Shown here: positions 1 through 6,516 of the stretch, piece by piece
Layout of the letters: each line of letters opens with the position of its first letter
Numbering within the stretch: the first letter of the stretch is position 1
Assembly: GCA_022794295.1 (NCBI GenBank)
Contig: JAAWEO010000040.1
Location: 1 to 12,289 of the forward strand
DNA: 12,289 bases
Direction of reading: 5' to 3'
DNA from: Angelakisella sp.
Lineage (GTDB): Bacteria > Bacillota > Clostridia > Oscillospirales > Ruminococcaceae
The notes under the pieces: generated by a model
Seen by the model: the letters and a program-made list of their open reading frames with translations, nothing else
The model's database searches: none
Told to the model about the DNA's origin: nothing
Position numbers and translations under genes: made by a program

Positions 1-10
1 CCTTGATCTA

Positions 11-90
11 TTACCAGCGTGTTCCTACTGATGGCGCCAGGCGGCTGGGGTGTGCTGGCATCTTGGTTTTGTGCTGCCGCTTACCAGCGT
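11..90. repeat. Ten-base direct repeat TTACCAGCGT, two copies 70 bp apart
   Basis: TTACCAGCGT occurs at 11-20 and again at 81-90. The second copy runs into the left arm of the inverted repeat at 86-113. The 60 bases between contain the palindrome TGGCGCCA (32-39) and no credible coding sequence. Two short copies could be chance in GC-rich intergenic DNA. Confidence 0.35.
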
Positions 91-113
91 CCGGGCTTTT
101 GCGGCCGGACGCT
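86..113. repeat. Perfect 9-bp inverted repeat (hairpin)
   Basis: AGCGTCCGG (86-94) and CCGGACGCT (105-113) are exact reverse complements around a 10-base loop. No T-tract follows on either strand, so it does not look like a standard intrinsic terminator. It is the first of a run of hairpins filling the gene-free region downstream of tyrA. Confidence 0.6.
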
Positions 114-120
114 CGTTGGC

Positions 121-166
121 CGGATAAGGTGCTTTTTTCTGCGGAAAAAAGCGGTGCCCTTCGGGC
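121..166 (+). repeat. Structured tandem repeat, unit 1 (two hairpins)
   Basis: The unit begins CGGATAAGGT. It contains a perfect 9-bp stem, GCTTTTTTC (131-139) with GAAAAAAGC (144-152), around the loop TGCG. A second hairpin follows, GCCC-TTC-GGGC (156-166), then TA. On the plus strand the first loop is C(UGCG)G, a member of the stable UNCG tetraloop class, which suggests that strand is the structured one. Over the first 34 bases it matches unit 2 at 27 positions, and six of the seven differences form three compensatory pairs. A short hairpin GGCC-TGCG-GGCC (170-181), again with the TGCG loop, lies just after it. No open reading frame here is convincing. Confidence 0.6.
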
Positions 167-193
167 TATGGCCTGCGGGCCGGGGAGGGGGAA

Positions 194-240
194 CGGTTAA
201 GGTGATTTTCGCTGCGGCGAAAATCGGGCCGCTTCGCGGC
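194..240 (+). repeat. Structured tandem repeat, unit 2 (two hairpins)
   Basis: The unit begins CGGTTAAGGT. It contains the perfect 9-bp stem GATTTTCGC (204-212) with GCGAAAATC (217-225) around TGCG, then a second hairpin GCCGC-TTC-GCGGC (228-240), then TA. It lies 73 bp downstream of unit 1 and repeats its layout: shared flank, UNCG-type hairpin, CGG, TTC-loop hairpin, TA. It ends 18 bp before the tyrA stop codon, so it falls in the 3' region of the aroF-tyrA transcript if that transcript runs on. No T-tract follows on the minus strand, so a plain terminator role is not supported. Confidence 0.6.
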
Positions 241-258
241 TAGGATATGGGGTGGGGG

Positions 259-1095
259 TCAGTTGCCTCCGGCGGTGGCTTTTCGTTCCCGGCCTTCTTT
301 CAGGAGGGCATGGAGGCGATCTTTGTCTCGGGCTTTTAGGGCTTCCTGGTATTCCTCCAGGTGTTTGATAAGGATGGCTAGTTCTTCGGTGAGGAAGTCT
401 GCGTCGTCCAAAAAGAGCTCGGTCCACATATCCTCGTCCAGGCGGGCTACTCGGGTCATGTCACGGAAGCTCCCGGCGGAAAAGCCTCTGCGGCGCTGGG
501 CTTCCGGAGATTTGACGTAGGCGCTGGAAACGATGTGGGCCAGCTGGGAGGTAAAGGCGATGATGCGGTCGTGCTCCTCCGGCTGGGAAAAGGTGAGCTT
601 GGCAAAGCCCACATCCAGGAAAAACGCCTGGAGGGTCTCCAGCAGCTTCATATCGGTGCGCTTGTCCGGGGTCAGGATCATGGAGGCCCCCACATAAAGG
701 TCCTCGGTGGAGGAGGTAAAGCCCCCCCGTTCCTTCCCTGCCATGGGGTGGCCGCCGATGTAGGCAAAGCCATACTGCTCCGCCAGCGGGGCCAGCTGCT
801 CCACTACCACCCGTTTGACCCCGCACAGGTCCACCAGGATGGCCTCTTTTTTCAGCCGGGCTCCCTGCTCCCGCACCCAGTTGATCGCTGCCTGGGGGCG
901 GATAGCCACCAGCACCAGGTCGCACTGGGGCAGGGTCTCCTCGTCCAGGGGTCTGTCGATCGCCCCGCAGAGCCGCGCCAGGGTCATGGTCTCCTGATCC
1001 AGGTCGATGCCGTAGACGGTGTGGCTGGTGCGGGCCTTGATGCTCTTTGCCATGGAGCCCCCGATCAGCCCCAGGCCGACAATGCCTATCTTCAT
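259..1095 (-). CDS. tyrA: Prephenate dehydrogenase
   Basis: This 278-residue enzyme should oxidatively decarboxylate prephenate to 4-hydroxyphenylpyruvate, the committed step to tyrosine, in the cytoplasm. The N-terminal Rossmann fold shows GLGLIGG at 7-13 and Asp31 at the end of beta-2, which favours NAD over NADP. HPMAGKE (116-122) carries the catalytic-type histidine of the TyrA family. SQLAHIVSSA (183-192) and GSFRDMTRVA (208-217) are the conserved helical-domain motifs. The protein stops near residue 278, so there is no fused chorismate mutase and no C-terminal ACT domain. The ATG lies three bases after the aroF stop, and its binding site GGAGGG sits inside the end of aroF, so the two genes are translationally linked. 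Codons near the 3' end are more A-rich than the rest. Confidence 0.95.
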   Translation of the reverse strand: MKIGIVGLGLIGGSMAKSIKARTSHTVYGIDLDQETMTLARLCGAIDRPLDEETLPQCDLVLVAIRPQAAINWVREQGARLKKEAILVDLCGVKRVVVEQLAPLAEQYGFAYIGGHPMAGKERGGFTSSTEDLYVGASMILTPDKRTDMKLLETLQAFFLDVGFAKLTFSQPEEHDRIIAFTSQLAHIVSSAYVKSPEAQRRRGFSAGSFRDMTRVARLDEDMWTELFLDDADFLTEELAILIKHLEEYQEALKARDKDRLHALLKEGRERKATAGGN

Positions 1096-1098
1096 TTC

Positions 1099-2112
1099 TC
1101 AGCCCTCCATGCCGGCCACAAAGCTGTGGAGGGGCAGCAGCTTTTTCGCCAGGTGGTCAAAGTCCTCGGGCCGCAGGGACTGGGGCCCGTCGCAAAGGGC
1201 GTGGGAGGGATTGTTGTGGACCTCGATCAGCAGGCCATCCGCCCCCATAGCCACCGCCCCCATAGCCAGGGGCTCTACCAGCCAGCTCTTGCCGGTGGCG
1301 TGGCTGGGGTCCACAATAATGGGCAGGTGGGTCAGGCGGCGCAGCACCGGCACCGCCGCCAGGTCGGTGGTGTTCCGGGTGTAGCTTTCAAAGGTGCGGA
1401 TCCCCCGCTCGCAAAGGATGACGTTCTCGTTTCCCCCGGCCATGACATACTCGGCGCTCATCAGCCATTCCTCGTAGGTGGCAGACATCCCCCGCTTGAT
1501 CATCACCGGCTTTTCCTGGTGGCCCACCGCCTTGAGAAGGTCAAAGTTCTGCATGTTCCGGGCCCCGATCTGGATCACATCCACATCCTGAAAGAGGGGC
1601 AGCTGGGAAAGGTCCATAAGCTCGGTGACAATGGGAAGCCCGGTCTCCTCCTTGGCCGCCCGGAGGTAAGCCAGGCCGGTTTCCCCCAAACCCTGGAAGG
1701 CATAGGGGGAGGTCCGGGGCTTAAAGGCCCCGCCCCGGAGCATGGTGGCCCCGCTGGCCTTTACCGCCTTGGCAATGGTCACCACCTGCTCCTCCGATTC
1801 CACCGAGCAGGGCCCGGCCATAACGGTAAGGCTTCCCCCGCCGATCTGGGTATCCCCCACCCGGACCACCGTATCCTCCGGGTGGAATTTCCGGTTGGCG
1901 TTTTTGTAGGGCTCCTGAACCCGCTTAACATCCTCCACGATCTCCAGGGCGGCGATCAGGTCAATATCCAGCCTGGAGGTATCCCCCACCAGTCCCAGAA
2001 TGGTATTGGCCTCGCCGACGCTGGTATGGACGGTGACACCCTTTTCCCGGAGCCAGTCCAGCAGGCCTCCCAGCTGGCCCGGATCGGGGTTGTGCTTTAA
2101 AATGACGATCAT
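1099..2112 (-). CDS. aroF: 3-deoxy-7-phosphoheptulonate synthase (DAHP synthase, type I-beta)
   Basis: This 337-residue enzyme should condense phosphoenolpyruvate and erythrose 4-phosphate, the first step of the shikimate pathway. Residues 1 to about 72 resemble the ferredoxin-like regulatory domain of Thermotoga-type DAHP synthases, which in that family gives feedback inhibition by Tyr or Phe. The barrel follows, with AGPCSVE (99-105), GGAFKPRTSPYAFQG (127-141), QIGARNMQNF (181-190) and DPSHATG (268-274). Cys102, His271, Glu297 and Asp308 are the expected metal ligands. I chose the ATG at 2112 because GGGAGGA lies 8 bases upstream and the protein then begins exactly with the regulatory domain. 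The frame stays open to 2295, but that extension runs through the attenuator and overlaps the leader peptide. It is the first structural gene of aroF-tyrA. Confidence 0.95.
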   Translation of the reverse strand: MIVILKHNPDPGQLGGLLDWLREKGVTVHTSVGEANTILGLVGDTSRLDIDLIAALEIVEDVKRVQEPYKNANRKFHPEDTVVRVGDTQIGGGSLTVMAGPCSVESEEQVVTIAKAVKASGATMLRGGAFKPRTSPYAFQGLGETGLAYLRAAKEETGLPIVTELMDLSQLPLFQDVDVIQIGARNMQNFDLLKAVGHQEKPVMIKRGMSATYEEWLMSAEYVMAGGNENVILCERGIRTFESYTRNTTDLAAVPVLRRLTHLPIIVDPSHATGKSWLVEPLAMGAVAMGADGLLIEVHNNPSHALCDGPQSLRPEDFDHLAKKLLPLHSFVAGMEG

Positions 2113-2144
2113 AAGCTGCTTCCTCCCACATGGTAAGATGGCAC

Positions 2145-2176
2145 AAAAAAACCAGCCGCCGGTTTCGGCCGCTGGT
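2145..2176 (-). terminator. Intrinsic terminator of the aroF-tyrA attenuator
   Basis: On the minus strand ACCAGC, one mismatched base and GCCG fold back on CGGC and GCTGGT around the loop AAAC, giving a 6 bp plus 4 bp stem with a G-G mismatch. Seven T residues follow directly. It ends 32 bases before the aroF start codon and begins 36 bases after the leader peptide stop, the classic position for an attenuator. Confidence 0.8.
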
Positions 2177-2244
2177 CGTCTTTGTACGGATGGTTTTTTC
2201 TGAAAACCCGGATCACATACCCACACGCTCAGCCAAACCGAAAC
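2162..2244 (-). promoter_or_regulatory. Candidate antiterminator pairing competing with the terminator
   Basis: GTTTCGG (2244-2238), inside leader codons 25-27, is exactly complementary to CCGAAAC (2168-2162) in the terminator. GCTG (2233-2230) is complementary to CAGC (2174-2171) in the terminator's left arm. This gives 7 bp plus 4 bp across a small internal loop and excludes the terminator stem. The 5' arm begins 11 bases after the last codon of the Phe/Tyr cluster (Tyr21), about where a stalled ribosome's front edge would end. Found by eye; folding energies were not computed. Confidence 0.55.
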
Positions 2245-2317
2245 AAGCCTTACCATAAAAATAGGTAAAGCCAAAGGTAAAGTACCGGTATTCAAAGCTG
2301 CGGGCCATGCTTCCCAT
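2213..2317 (-). CDS. Phe/Tyr-rich leader peptide of aroF-tyrA
   Basis: This is a 34-codon open frame with ATG at 2317, TGA at 2215-2213 and a GGGAGG binding site 10 bases upstream. It encodes six Phe and four Tyr. Nine of these ten fall in the 14-residue stretch FEYRYFTFGFTYFY (residues 8-21); Phe26 follows. There is no Trp. The peptide has no recognisable domain. Its content, its place between the promoter and an intrinsic terminator, and the biosynthetic genes downstream fit a ribosome-stalling leader, by analogy with the pheA and trp leaders of enteric bacteria. Scarcity of charged tRNA-Phe or tRNA-Tyr would stall the ribosome and favour antitermination. An overlapping frame from 2295 that continues into aroF lacks a comparable binding site. 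Confidence 0.8.
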   Translation of the reverse strand: MGSMARSFEYRYFTFGFTYFYGKACFGLAERVGM

Positions 2318-2356
2318 ATTGTGCATTCCTCCCGGAATTCATGGATCTTGCCTACT

Positions 2357-2392
2357 AGAATAGCACAATCCCACAGAAATGGGAACTGTCAA
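2357..2392 (-). promoter_or_regulatory. Promoter of the aroF-tyrA operon (extended -10)
   Basis: On the minus strand the -10 candidate TATTCT (2362-2357) is preceded by TGC, giving the extended -10 arrangement TGN. TTCCCA (2385-2380) lies 17 bp upstream as a weak -35. A perfect TTGACA (2392-2387) is also present but 24 bp from this -10, so it is probably not used with it. The predicted start near 2350 leaves about 33 bases before the leader peptide. Confidence 0.5.
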
Positions 2393-2695
2393 TAGTGATA
2401 AAGAAGCTTTGTTTCCCCGGTATTTTTTATCTAGTTTTATGAGTTAAAGGGATGAAGGCCCTGCTCTGCCATTTTTATGAAGGATTTCTCCGGCGGTTCT
2501 TCATTTTCGTGCCCTTCTTCCTTTTTTCTGGCAATCCCGGAGAAAGTGTCCTCTATTTTAGACATTCTGTCCGCAGCTTGAAGAAAAAATGTCAATCTCG
2601 CGGATTTTCCTTGTTGAATTGCCCCATTATCAACAGGGGGGAAGCGAAAAATTCCGTAAAAATCTACGATTTTAGCTGACTAAATGAAAGAAGTA
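2393..2695. other. Intergenic region between the divergent aro and dpp operons
   Basis: I see no supported gene here. It is markedly more A/T-rich than its surroundings. A 75-codon open frame at 2452-2679 has no good ribosome binding site and a biased, unrecognisable composition. A perfect 9-bp inverted repeat, TTTCTCCGG (2485-2493) with CCGGAGAAA (2537-2545), encloses 43 bases. TGTTGA (2612-2617) can pair with TCAACA (2630-2635), and CCCC (2622-2625) with GGGG (2636-2639), as mutually exclusive hairpins. These lie upstream of the dpp promoter, so any role would be in DNA binding or in a transcript not recognised here. Confidence 0.5.
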
Positions 2696-2724
2696 TTGAA
2701 AAAAAATGAAATTTATTGTATCCT
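2696..2724 (+). promoter_or_regulatory. Promoter of the peptide importer operon
   Basis: TTGAAA (2696-2701) and TATCCT (2719-2724) are separated by 17 bp and lie in an A/T-rich stretch, the expected layout for the housekeeping sigma factor. The predicted start near 2731 gives a 5' leader of about 77 bases before dppB. No clear operator palindrome overlaps it. Confidence 0.6.
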
Positions 2725-2807
2725 GAAATGCATAAATCAAAATTCCAACACGCTTTCACAAAAGCGTCCCGGGGTTTCTTCGGCCCCAGGCAGGAGGTAG
2801 TAGCCCT

Positions 2808-3752
2808 ATGCGAAGGTATGTACTCAAACGGATCGCCCTGATGCTTTTGCTGCTGCTGGGCATGAGCTTTATCGTTTTCGCCAGCCTGTATATCGCCCCC
2901 GGCGACCCGGCGATGATGGTAGCCGGCCCCAGTGCCACCGACGAGGACCTGGCAGTGGTCCGGGCCAGCCTGGGTCTGGATAAGCCCTTCCTGGTCCAGT
3001 ACTTTATGTACCTCAGGCGGCTGGTGACACTGGACCTGGGGAATTCCTACACCTCCCGGCAGCCCATACTGGACGAGATCATTGTCCGGCTGCCCAACAC
3101 CCTAAACCTGGCCTGTGCGGCCATGATCCTGGCGGTGGCGATCGGGATCCCCTGCGGCATCCTTACCGCTATGAAAAAGGATACCATTGTTGACAACGCA
3201 GTCACCACCAGCTCCCTGATCGCCCTTTCCATCCCCAACTTCCTGTTGGGCACCATTTTAATGTACATTTTCGCGGTAAAGCTGAACCTGCTGCCGGTGG
3301 GCGGCATGACCCACTACTTCTGGACCCCCATCGGCTTTAAGGAGGCCATTCTGCCGGCCTTTGCCCTGGCCACCGGGACCATCGCCAGCTTCATCCGCCT
3401 GGGCCGCTCCGCCATGCTGGATGTCCTCCAGTCGGACTACATCCGCACTGCCAAGTCCAAGGGGCTGAAGGGCTCCACCATTATTGTGGGACACGCCCTG
3501 CGCAACGCCCTGATCCCCCTGGTTACCCAGTTCGGCACCAGCTTCGGCGGCCTGCTGGGCGGCGCCATTATCACCGAGCAGGTGTTCGTCATTAACGGCA
3601 TCGGCACCTACCTGATCAACGCAATCCGCAATTACAACTACCCCGTGGTCCAAAGCACGGTGCTGGTCATCGCCACTATGTTTATTCTGATCAACCTGGC
3701 GGTGGATCTCCTCTACTGTGTTATCGACCCGCGGATCAAATACGAAGGTTAA
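2808..3752 (+). CDS. dppB: Peptide ABC transporter permease (DppB/GsiC type)
   Basis: This 314-residue integral membrane protein forms one half of the translocation pore of a peptide importer. It starts with the conserved Arg-rich N-terminus and first membrane helix (residues 1-30). The periplasm-type loop with APGDPA (30-35) follows, then five further hydrophobic segments from about residue 100 on. The cytoplasmic EAA-type coupling loop, DYIRTAKSKGL (210-220) and on to RNALIPL, is intact and should contact an ATPase. Length and layout are normal for the family. AGGAGGT (2792-2798) lies 9 bases before the ATG. It is the first gene of the operon, with dppC 15 bases downstream. Family membership is clear; the substrate (dipeptide, oligopeptide, glutathione-like or nickel) cannot be read from this subunit. 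Confidence 0.93.
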   Translation: MRRYVLKRIALMLLLLLGMSFIVFASLYIAPGDPAMMVAGPSATDEDLAVVRASLGLDKPFLVQYFMYLRRLVTLDLGNSYTSRQPILDEIIVRLPNTLNLACAAMILAVAIGIPCGILTAMKKDTIVDNAVTTSSLIALSIPNFLLGTILMYIFAVKLNLLPVGGMTHYFWTPIGFKEAILPAFALATGTIASFIRLGRSAMLDVLQSDYIRTAKSKGLKGSTIIVGHALRNALIPLVTQFGTSFGGLLGGAIITEQVFVINGIGTYLINAIRNYNYPVVQSTVLVIATMFILINLAVDLLYCVIDPRIKYEG

Positions 3753-3767
3753 GGGGGTGCGGACAAA

Positions 3768-4670
3768 ATGAACGAGGTAAAGCGTGTAAACCCCATCCGG
3801 GTGGCTGCGGAAAAGCTTTTAAAGAACAAGCTGGCCGTTGTCTGCTTTGTGGTGCTGGTGGTGGAGATCATTATGGTCATTCTGGCCCCCTGGATCGCCC
3901 CCTTCAGCTACGAGGAGCAGGACCCCTCCATCCGGCTGCGCCCCGGCTTCTGGGCCCAGTGGGGGGAGCAGAGCCCCAAGCCCGCCGACCAGTACGCTCC
4001 CGGGCACTATCTGGGGACCGATAAATACGGGCGGGATGTTTACTCCCGGCTTTTGTACGGGGGCAGGGTCTCCCTTCTGGTAGGCTTTGTTTCCACCGCC
4101 ATGGGTCTTGTGGTGGGCACCATCTGCGGCCTTCTGGCCGCCTATTATCCCAAGCTGGATAACCCTATTATGCGGGTGATGGACCTGCTCTTTACCTTTC
4201 CCAGCATCCTGTTGGCAATGCTTATTATCGCCATGCTGGGGGTAAACGCCTTTAACACCATGCTGGCCATCAGTGTCTGGTCCATCCCCTCCTTTGCCCG
4301 AATGGTACGGGGCCGGGCCCTCCAGGTCAAGGAGGAGGACTATGTTATGGCTACCCGGTCCCTGGGGGCCAAGGACTCCCGGATCCTCTTTGTCCACATC
4401 CTGAAAAACTGCCTGCCGGTGATCATCGTCACCGCCACCATGCGGATCGCCTCCTCCATTATCTCCATTTCCACCCTCAGCTACCTGGGGATGGGCGTCA
4501 CCCCTCCCATGCCGGAGTGGGGCGACATGATCTCCGCCGGCAAGGAGTACCTGTGGAACCGCCCCAGCCTCACCTTTATCCCCGGCATCACGGTAATGGT
4601 CACCGTCATCTGCTTTAACATCCTGGGGGATAAGCTGCGGGACATCCTGGACCCCAGCCTGAAGGACTAA
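3768..4670 (+). CDS. dppC: Peptide ABC transporter permease (DppC type)
   Basis: This 300-residue second pore subunit pairs with DppB. The N-terminal cytoplasmic tail carries NPIRVAAEKLLKNKLA, then the first helix (about 23-44). The conserved motif HYLGTDKYGRDVYSRLLYGG (80-99) precedes the core helices. The EAA-type coupling loop begins DYVMATRSLGAKD (191-203), and LSYLGMGVTPPMPEWG (238-253) is the family's C-terminal signature. A GGGGGTG stretch about 9 bases upstream serves as binding site. The 88-base gap to the binding-protein gene holds no terminator; a weak promoter-like pair (TTGTCT and TAAATT) can be found there but is too poor to call. Function as a peptide-family permease is secure, the exact substrate is not. 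Confidence 0.93.
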   Translation: MNEVKRVNPIRVAAEKLLKNKLAVVCFVVLVVEIIMVILAPWIAPFSYEEQDPSIRLRPGFWAQWGEQSPKPADQYAPGHYLGTDKYGRDVYSRLLYGGRVSLLVGFVSTAMGLVVGTICGLLAAYYPKLDNPIMRVMDLLFTFPSILLAMLIIAMLGVNAFNTMLAISVWSIPSFARMVRGRALQVKEEDYVMATRSLGAKDSRILFVHILKNCLPVIIVTATMRIASSIISISTLSYLGMGVTPPMPEWGDMISAGKEYLWNRPSLTFIPGITVMVTVICFNILGDKLRDILDPSLKD

Positions 4671-4758
4671 CCCTCTGTCCAGTCTTGTATTGTCTGTCAG
4701 CAATGACTCTCAATAAATTCGTCTCTTTGTATTTTTAGAGAAAGGGAGAAGAAACACT

Positions 4759-6375
4759 ATGAACAGAAAAAAACTTTTCTGCCTTGTTACCGCCTTGGTC
4801 CTGGCCCTGAGCCTGCTGGCCGGCTGCGGTGACGGCACCACCACCCCTCCCGCTGCCAACGGCGGGAACAGCCCCGCCGCCAGCGGCGGAGACGGAGCCG
4901 CGGTTTCCGGGGACAAGATGTTCAACGTCGCCCTGACCGCCCCCTTTACCGGCTTTGATCCCCTGCGGACCAACGACTCTGCCTCCACCTACGTCAACGC
5001 CCAGATCTACGAGACCCTGTACCGCATCCACCCGGTCACCGGCGAGTACACCTGCCTGCTGGCCGCCGAGCTGCCCCAGTTCTCCGAGGATGGCCTCACC
5101 GCCACCATCAAGCTGCGGGAGGGCATCAAGTTCCACGATGGCACCGATTTTAACGCCGAGGCCGTGAAGTACACCTTCGAGCTGATCAAGGACCCTGAGT
5201 TCGGCTCCGCCCGCGCCTCCATCGCCGGCTCCATCGACTCCATCGAGTGCCCCGACGAGTACACCGTTGTGTTCCACCTCACCTACGAGGACGGTGTTCT
5301 CACCGCCAAGCTGGCCCACACCAACTCCGCTATCGTCTCCCCCACCGCCCAGAAGAACCAGGATCTGATGGTGAACCCCTGCGGCACCGGCCCCTATAAG
5401 TTCGTCAGCTCCGTCTCTGGCTCCAATGTGGTGCTGACCCGGAACGACGAGTACTGGGGTGAGGCTCCTGCCATCAAGGATGTCACCATGACCATCATCG
5501 CCGAGGAATCCACCGCCATTGCCCGGATGGAGACCGGCGAGGCTGACTTTATGCCCAACGTCACCGTGGAGCAGATCAGCCGCATTGAGGGGATCCCCAA
5601 TGTGAAGTTCGAGACCTCCGAGGCTGCCCAGATCTACTATATGTGCATGAGAGGCAGCTCCTACAAGAACCCTGTCATGGCGGAGAAGGACTTCCGCATC
5701 GCCCTTGCCAAGTCCCTGGATAAGGAGGGCTTTGTCCAGTACATCATGGAGACCTACGCCGACCCCGCCGAGAGCGTCCTGGGTCCCAAGATCACCGGCT
5801 TTGCCGAGGAGGCCACCACCCACAACATCGCTTATGACCCCGAGGGGGCTAAGGCTATCCTGGACGCCCACCCCGGCTGGGCCGACGAGGAGATCACCTT
5901 CCTGGTGCCCAGCACCCCCGCCTACAACAACATGGGCGAGTATTTCCTGGCCAACATGAAGGCCGCCGGCTTCAACAACATCAAGTACGAGACCATCGAC
6001 TGGTCCGCCTGGCTCACCGAGAGCAAGACCGACGACCGCTTCGACATCACCCTGGCCGCCTGGTCCAACGTTACCCGGGACGGCTCCGAGCTGATGGAAC
6101 CCAACTTCCACACCCAGAACGGTCAGAAGCGGATCCGCTATGCGGGCAGCGACGGCGCCAAGCTCGACGAGTATATCGACAAGAGCAAGACCACCTCTGA
6201 TATGGCGGTGCGCTCTGAAAACCTGCTGAAGGTCAACGCCCTGATCCAGGACGAGGCCTATGTCCAGCCCATCTATCACGGCGTAAACCTGTACGCCTAC
6301 AACACCGCCTACACCGGTGTCACCCGGGATCCCGGCGGCACCTTCTACCTGATGGACATTAAACCCGCTGCCTGA
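4759..6375 (+). CDS. Peptide-binding lipoprotein (family 5 extracellular solute-binding protein)
   Basis: This 538-residue protein should be secreted, lipid-anchored at Cys23 and present substrate to DppBC. MNRKK, a hydrophobic segment and the lipobox LAGC (20-23) form the signal. A Gly/Pro/Ser/Ala-rich linker runs to about residue 52. The family 5 fold follows, with the typical motifs FHDGTDFNAEAVKYTFE and GTGPYKF. AAGGGAG (4742-4748) lies 10 bases before the ATG. Lys is written almost only as AAG and most codons end in C or G, a stronger bias than in the neighbouring genes, consistent with high expression. It lies between the permease and ATPase genes, and two RNA structures follow its stop. 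It is DppA/OppA/GsiB-like; no residue I can see fixes the ligand. Confidence 0.93.
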   Translation: MNRKKLFCLVTALVLALSLLAGCGDGTTTPPAANGGNSPAASGGDGAAVSGDKMFNVALTAPFTGFDPLRTNDSASTYVNAQIYETLYRIHPVTGEYTCLLAAELPQFSEDGLTATIKLREGIKFHDGTDFNAEAVKYTFELIKDPEFGSARASIAGSIDSIECPDEYTVVFHLTYEDGVLTAKLAHTNSAIVSPTAQKNQDLMVNPCGTGPYKFVSSVSGSNVVLTRNDEYWGEAPAIKDVTMTIIAEESTAIARMETGEADFMPNVTVEQISRIEGIPNVKFETSEAAQIYYMCMRGSSYKNPVMAEKDFRIALAKSLDKEGFVQYIMETYADPAESVLGPKITGFAEEATTHNIAYDPEGAKAILDAHPGWADEEITFLVPSTPAYNNMGEYFLANMKAAGFNNIKYETIDWSAWLTESKTDDRFDITLAAWSNVTRDGSELMEPNFHTQNGQKRIRYAGSDGAKLDEYIDKSKTTSDMAVRSENLLKVNALIQDEAYVQPIYHGVNLYAYNTAYTGVTRDPGGTFYLMDIKPAA

Positions 6376-6392
6376 CAGTTTTACTGACAGCC

Positions 6393-6426
6393 CTTCCGTT
6401 CCCGGGGCCTTCCCCGGGGGCGGAAG
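6393..6426 (+). repeat. Strong stem-loop after the binding-protein gene
   Basis: CTTCCG (6393-6398) pairs with CGGAAG (6421-6426), and CCCGGGG (6401-6407) with CCCCGGG (6412-6418), around the loop CCTT with a TT/GG internal mismatch. No T-tract follows, so it is more likely a 3' end-stabilising structure for the binding-protein message than a terminator. Confidence 0.65.
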
Positions 6427-6434
6427 CTCCTTTC

Positions 6435-6502
6435 GGATATATCCTAAGCCCGGCCCTTCGGCCCTTTCGGAGGGCGAGGCTTAGAACATATCCCTGTTTT
6501 TT
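6435..6502 (+). terminator. Branched stem plus T-tract before dppD: partial terminator or attenuator
   Basis: GGATAT (6435-6440) pairs with ATATCC (6488-6493). After a 3x3 internal loop, CTAAGCC (6444-6450) pairs with GGCTTAG (6478-6484). Inside lie two overlapping alternative hairpins, GGCC-CTTC-GGCC (6452-6463) and GCCCT-TTCGG-AGGGC (6461-6475). CTG and six T residues (6497-6502) follow the outer stem, directly before the dppD binding site. Termination must be incomplete if dppD and dppF share the operon promoter. I see no separate promoter for them. Confidence 0.5.
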
Positions 6503-6516
6503 AGGAGGATATTTTC

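Noticed and set aside
3..243. Small plus-strand frames in the left gene-free stretch
   Set aside because: They read through several perfect hairpins, have no binding site, and their translations are composition-driven.
535..2100. Long plus-strand open frame (521 codons) opposite tyrA and aroF
   Set aside because: It is the antisense of two well-recognised enzymes. Its Gly/His/Leu/Val-rich translation has no domain, which is typical of antisense frames in genes with strong G/C third positions.
2113..2295. N-terminal extension of aroF to an ATG at 2295
   Set aside because: The added 61 residues run through the terminator and overlap the leader peptide, lack a binding site, and precede a normal family start with its own GGGAGGA site.
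2611..2640. H-type pseudoknot from TGTTGA/TCAACA and CCCC/GGGG
   Set aside because: The second stem would begin with no linker after the first, which is sterically unlikely for a 6-bp stem. It also lies upstream of the only promoter found on that strand.
2452..2679. 75-codon plus-strand frame in the aroF-dppB intergenic region
   Set aside because: No adequate ribosome binding site, Phe/Lys-rich composition explained by the local A/T content, and no recognisable motif.
4685..4715. Promoter between dppC and the binding-protein gene
   Set aside because: The best pairs of hexamers match consensus poorly and the spacing is not ideal, so a separate promoter is not supported.
4735..6279. Long minus-strand frame (514 codons) opposite the binding-protein gene
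   Set aside because: Gly/Val/Asp/Leu-rich antisense translation with no recognisable motif; the plus strand has signal peptide, lipobox and family motifs.
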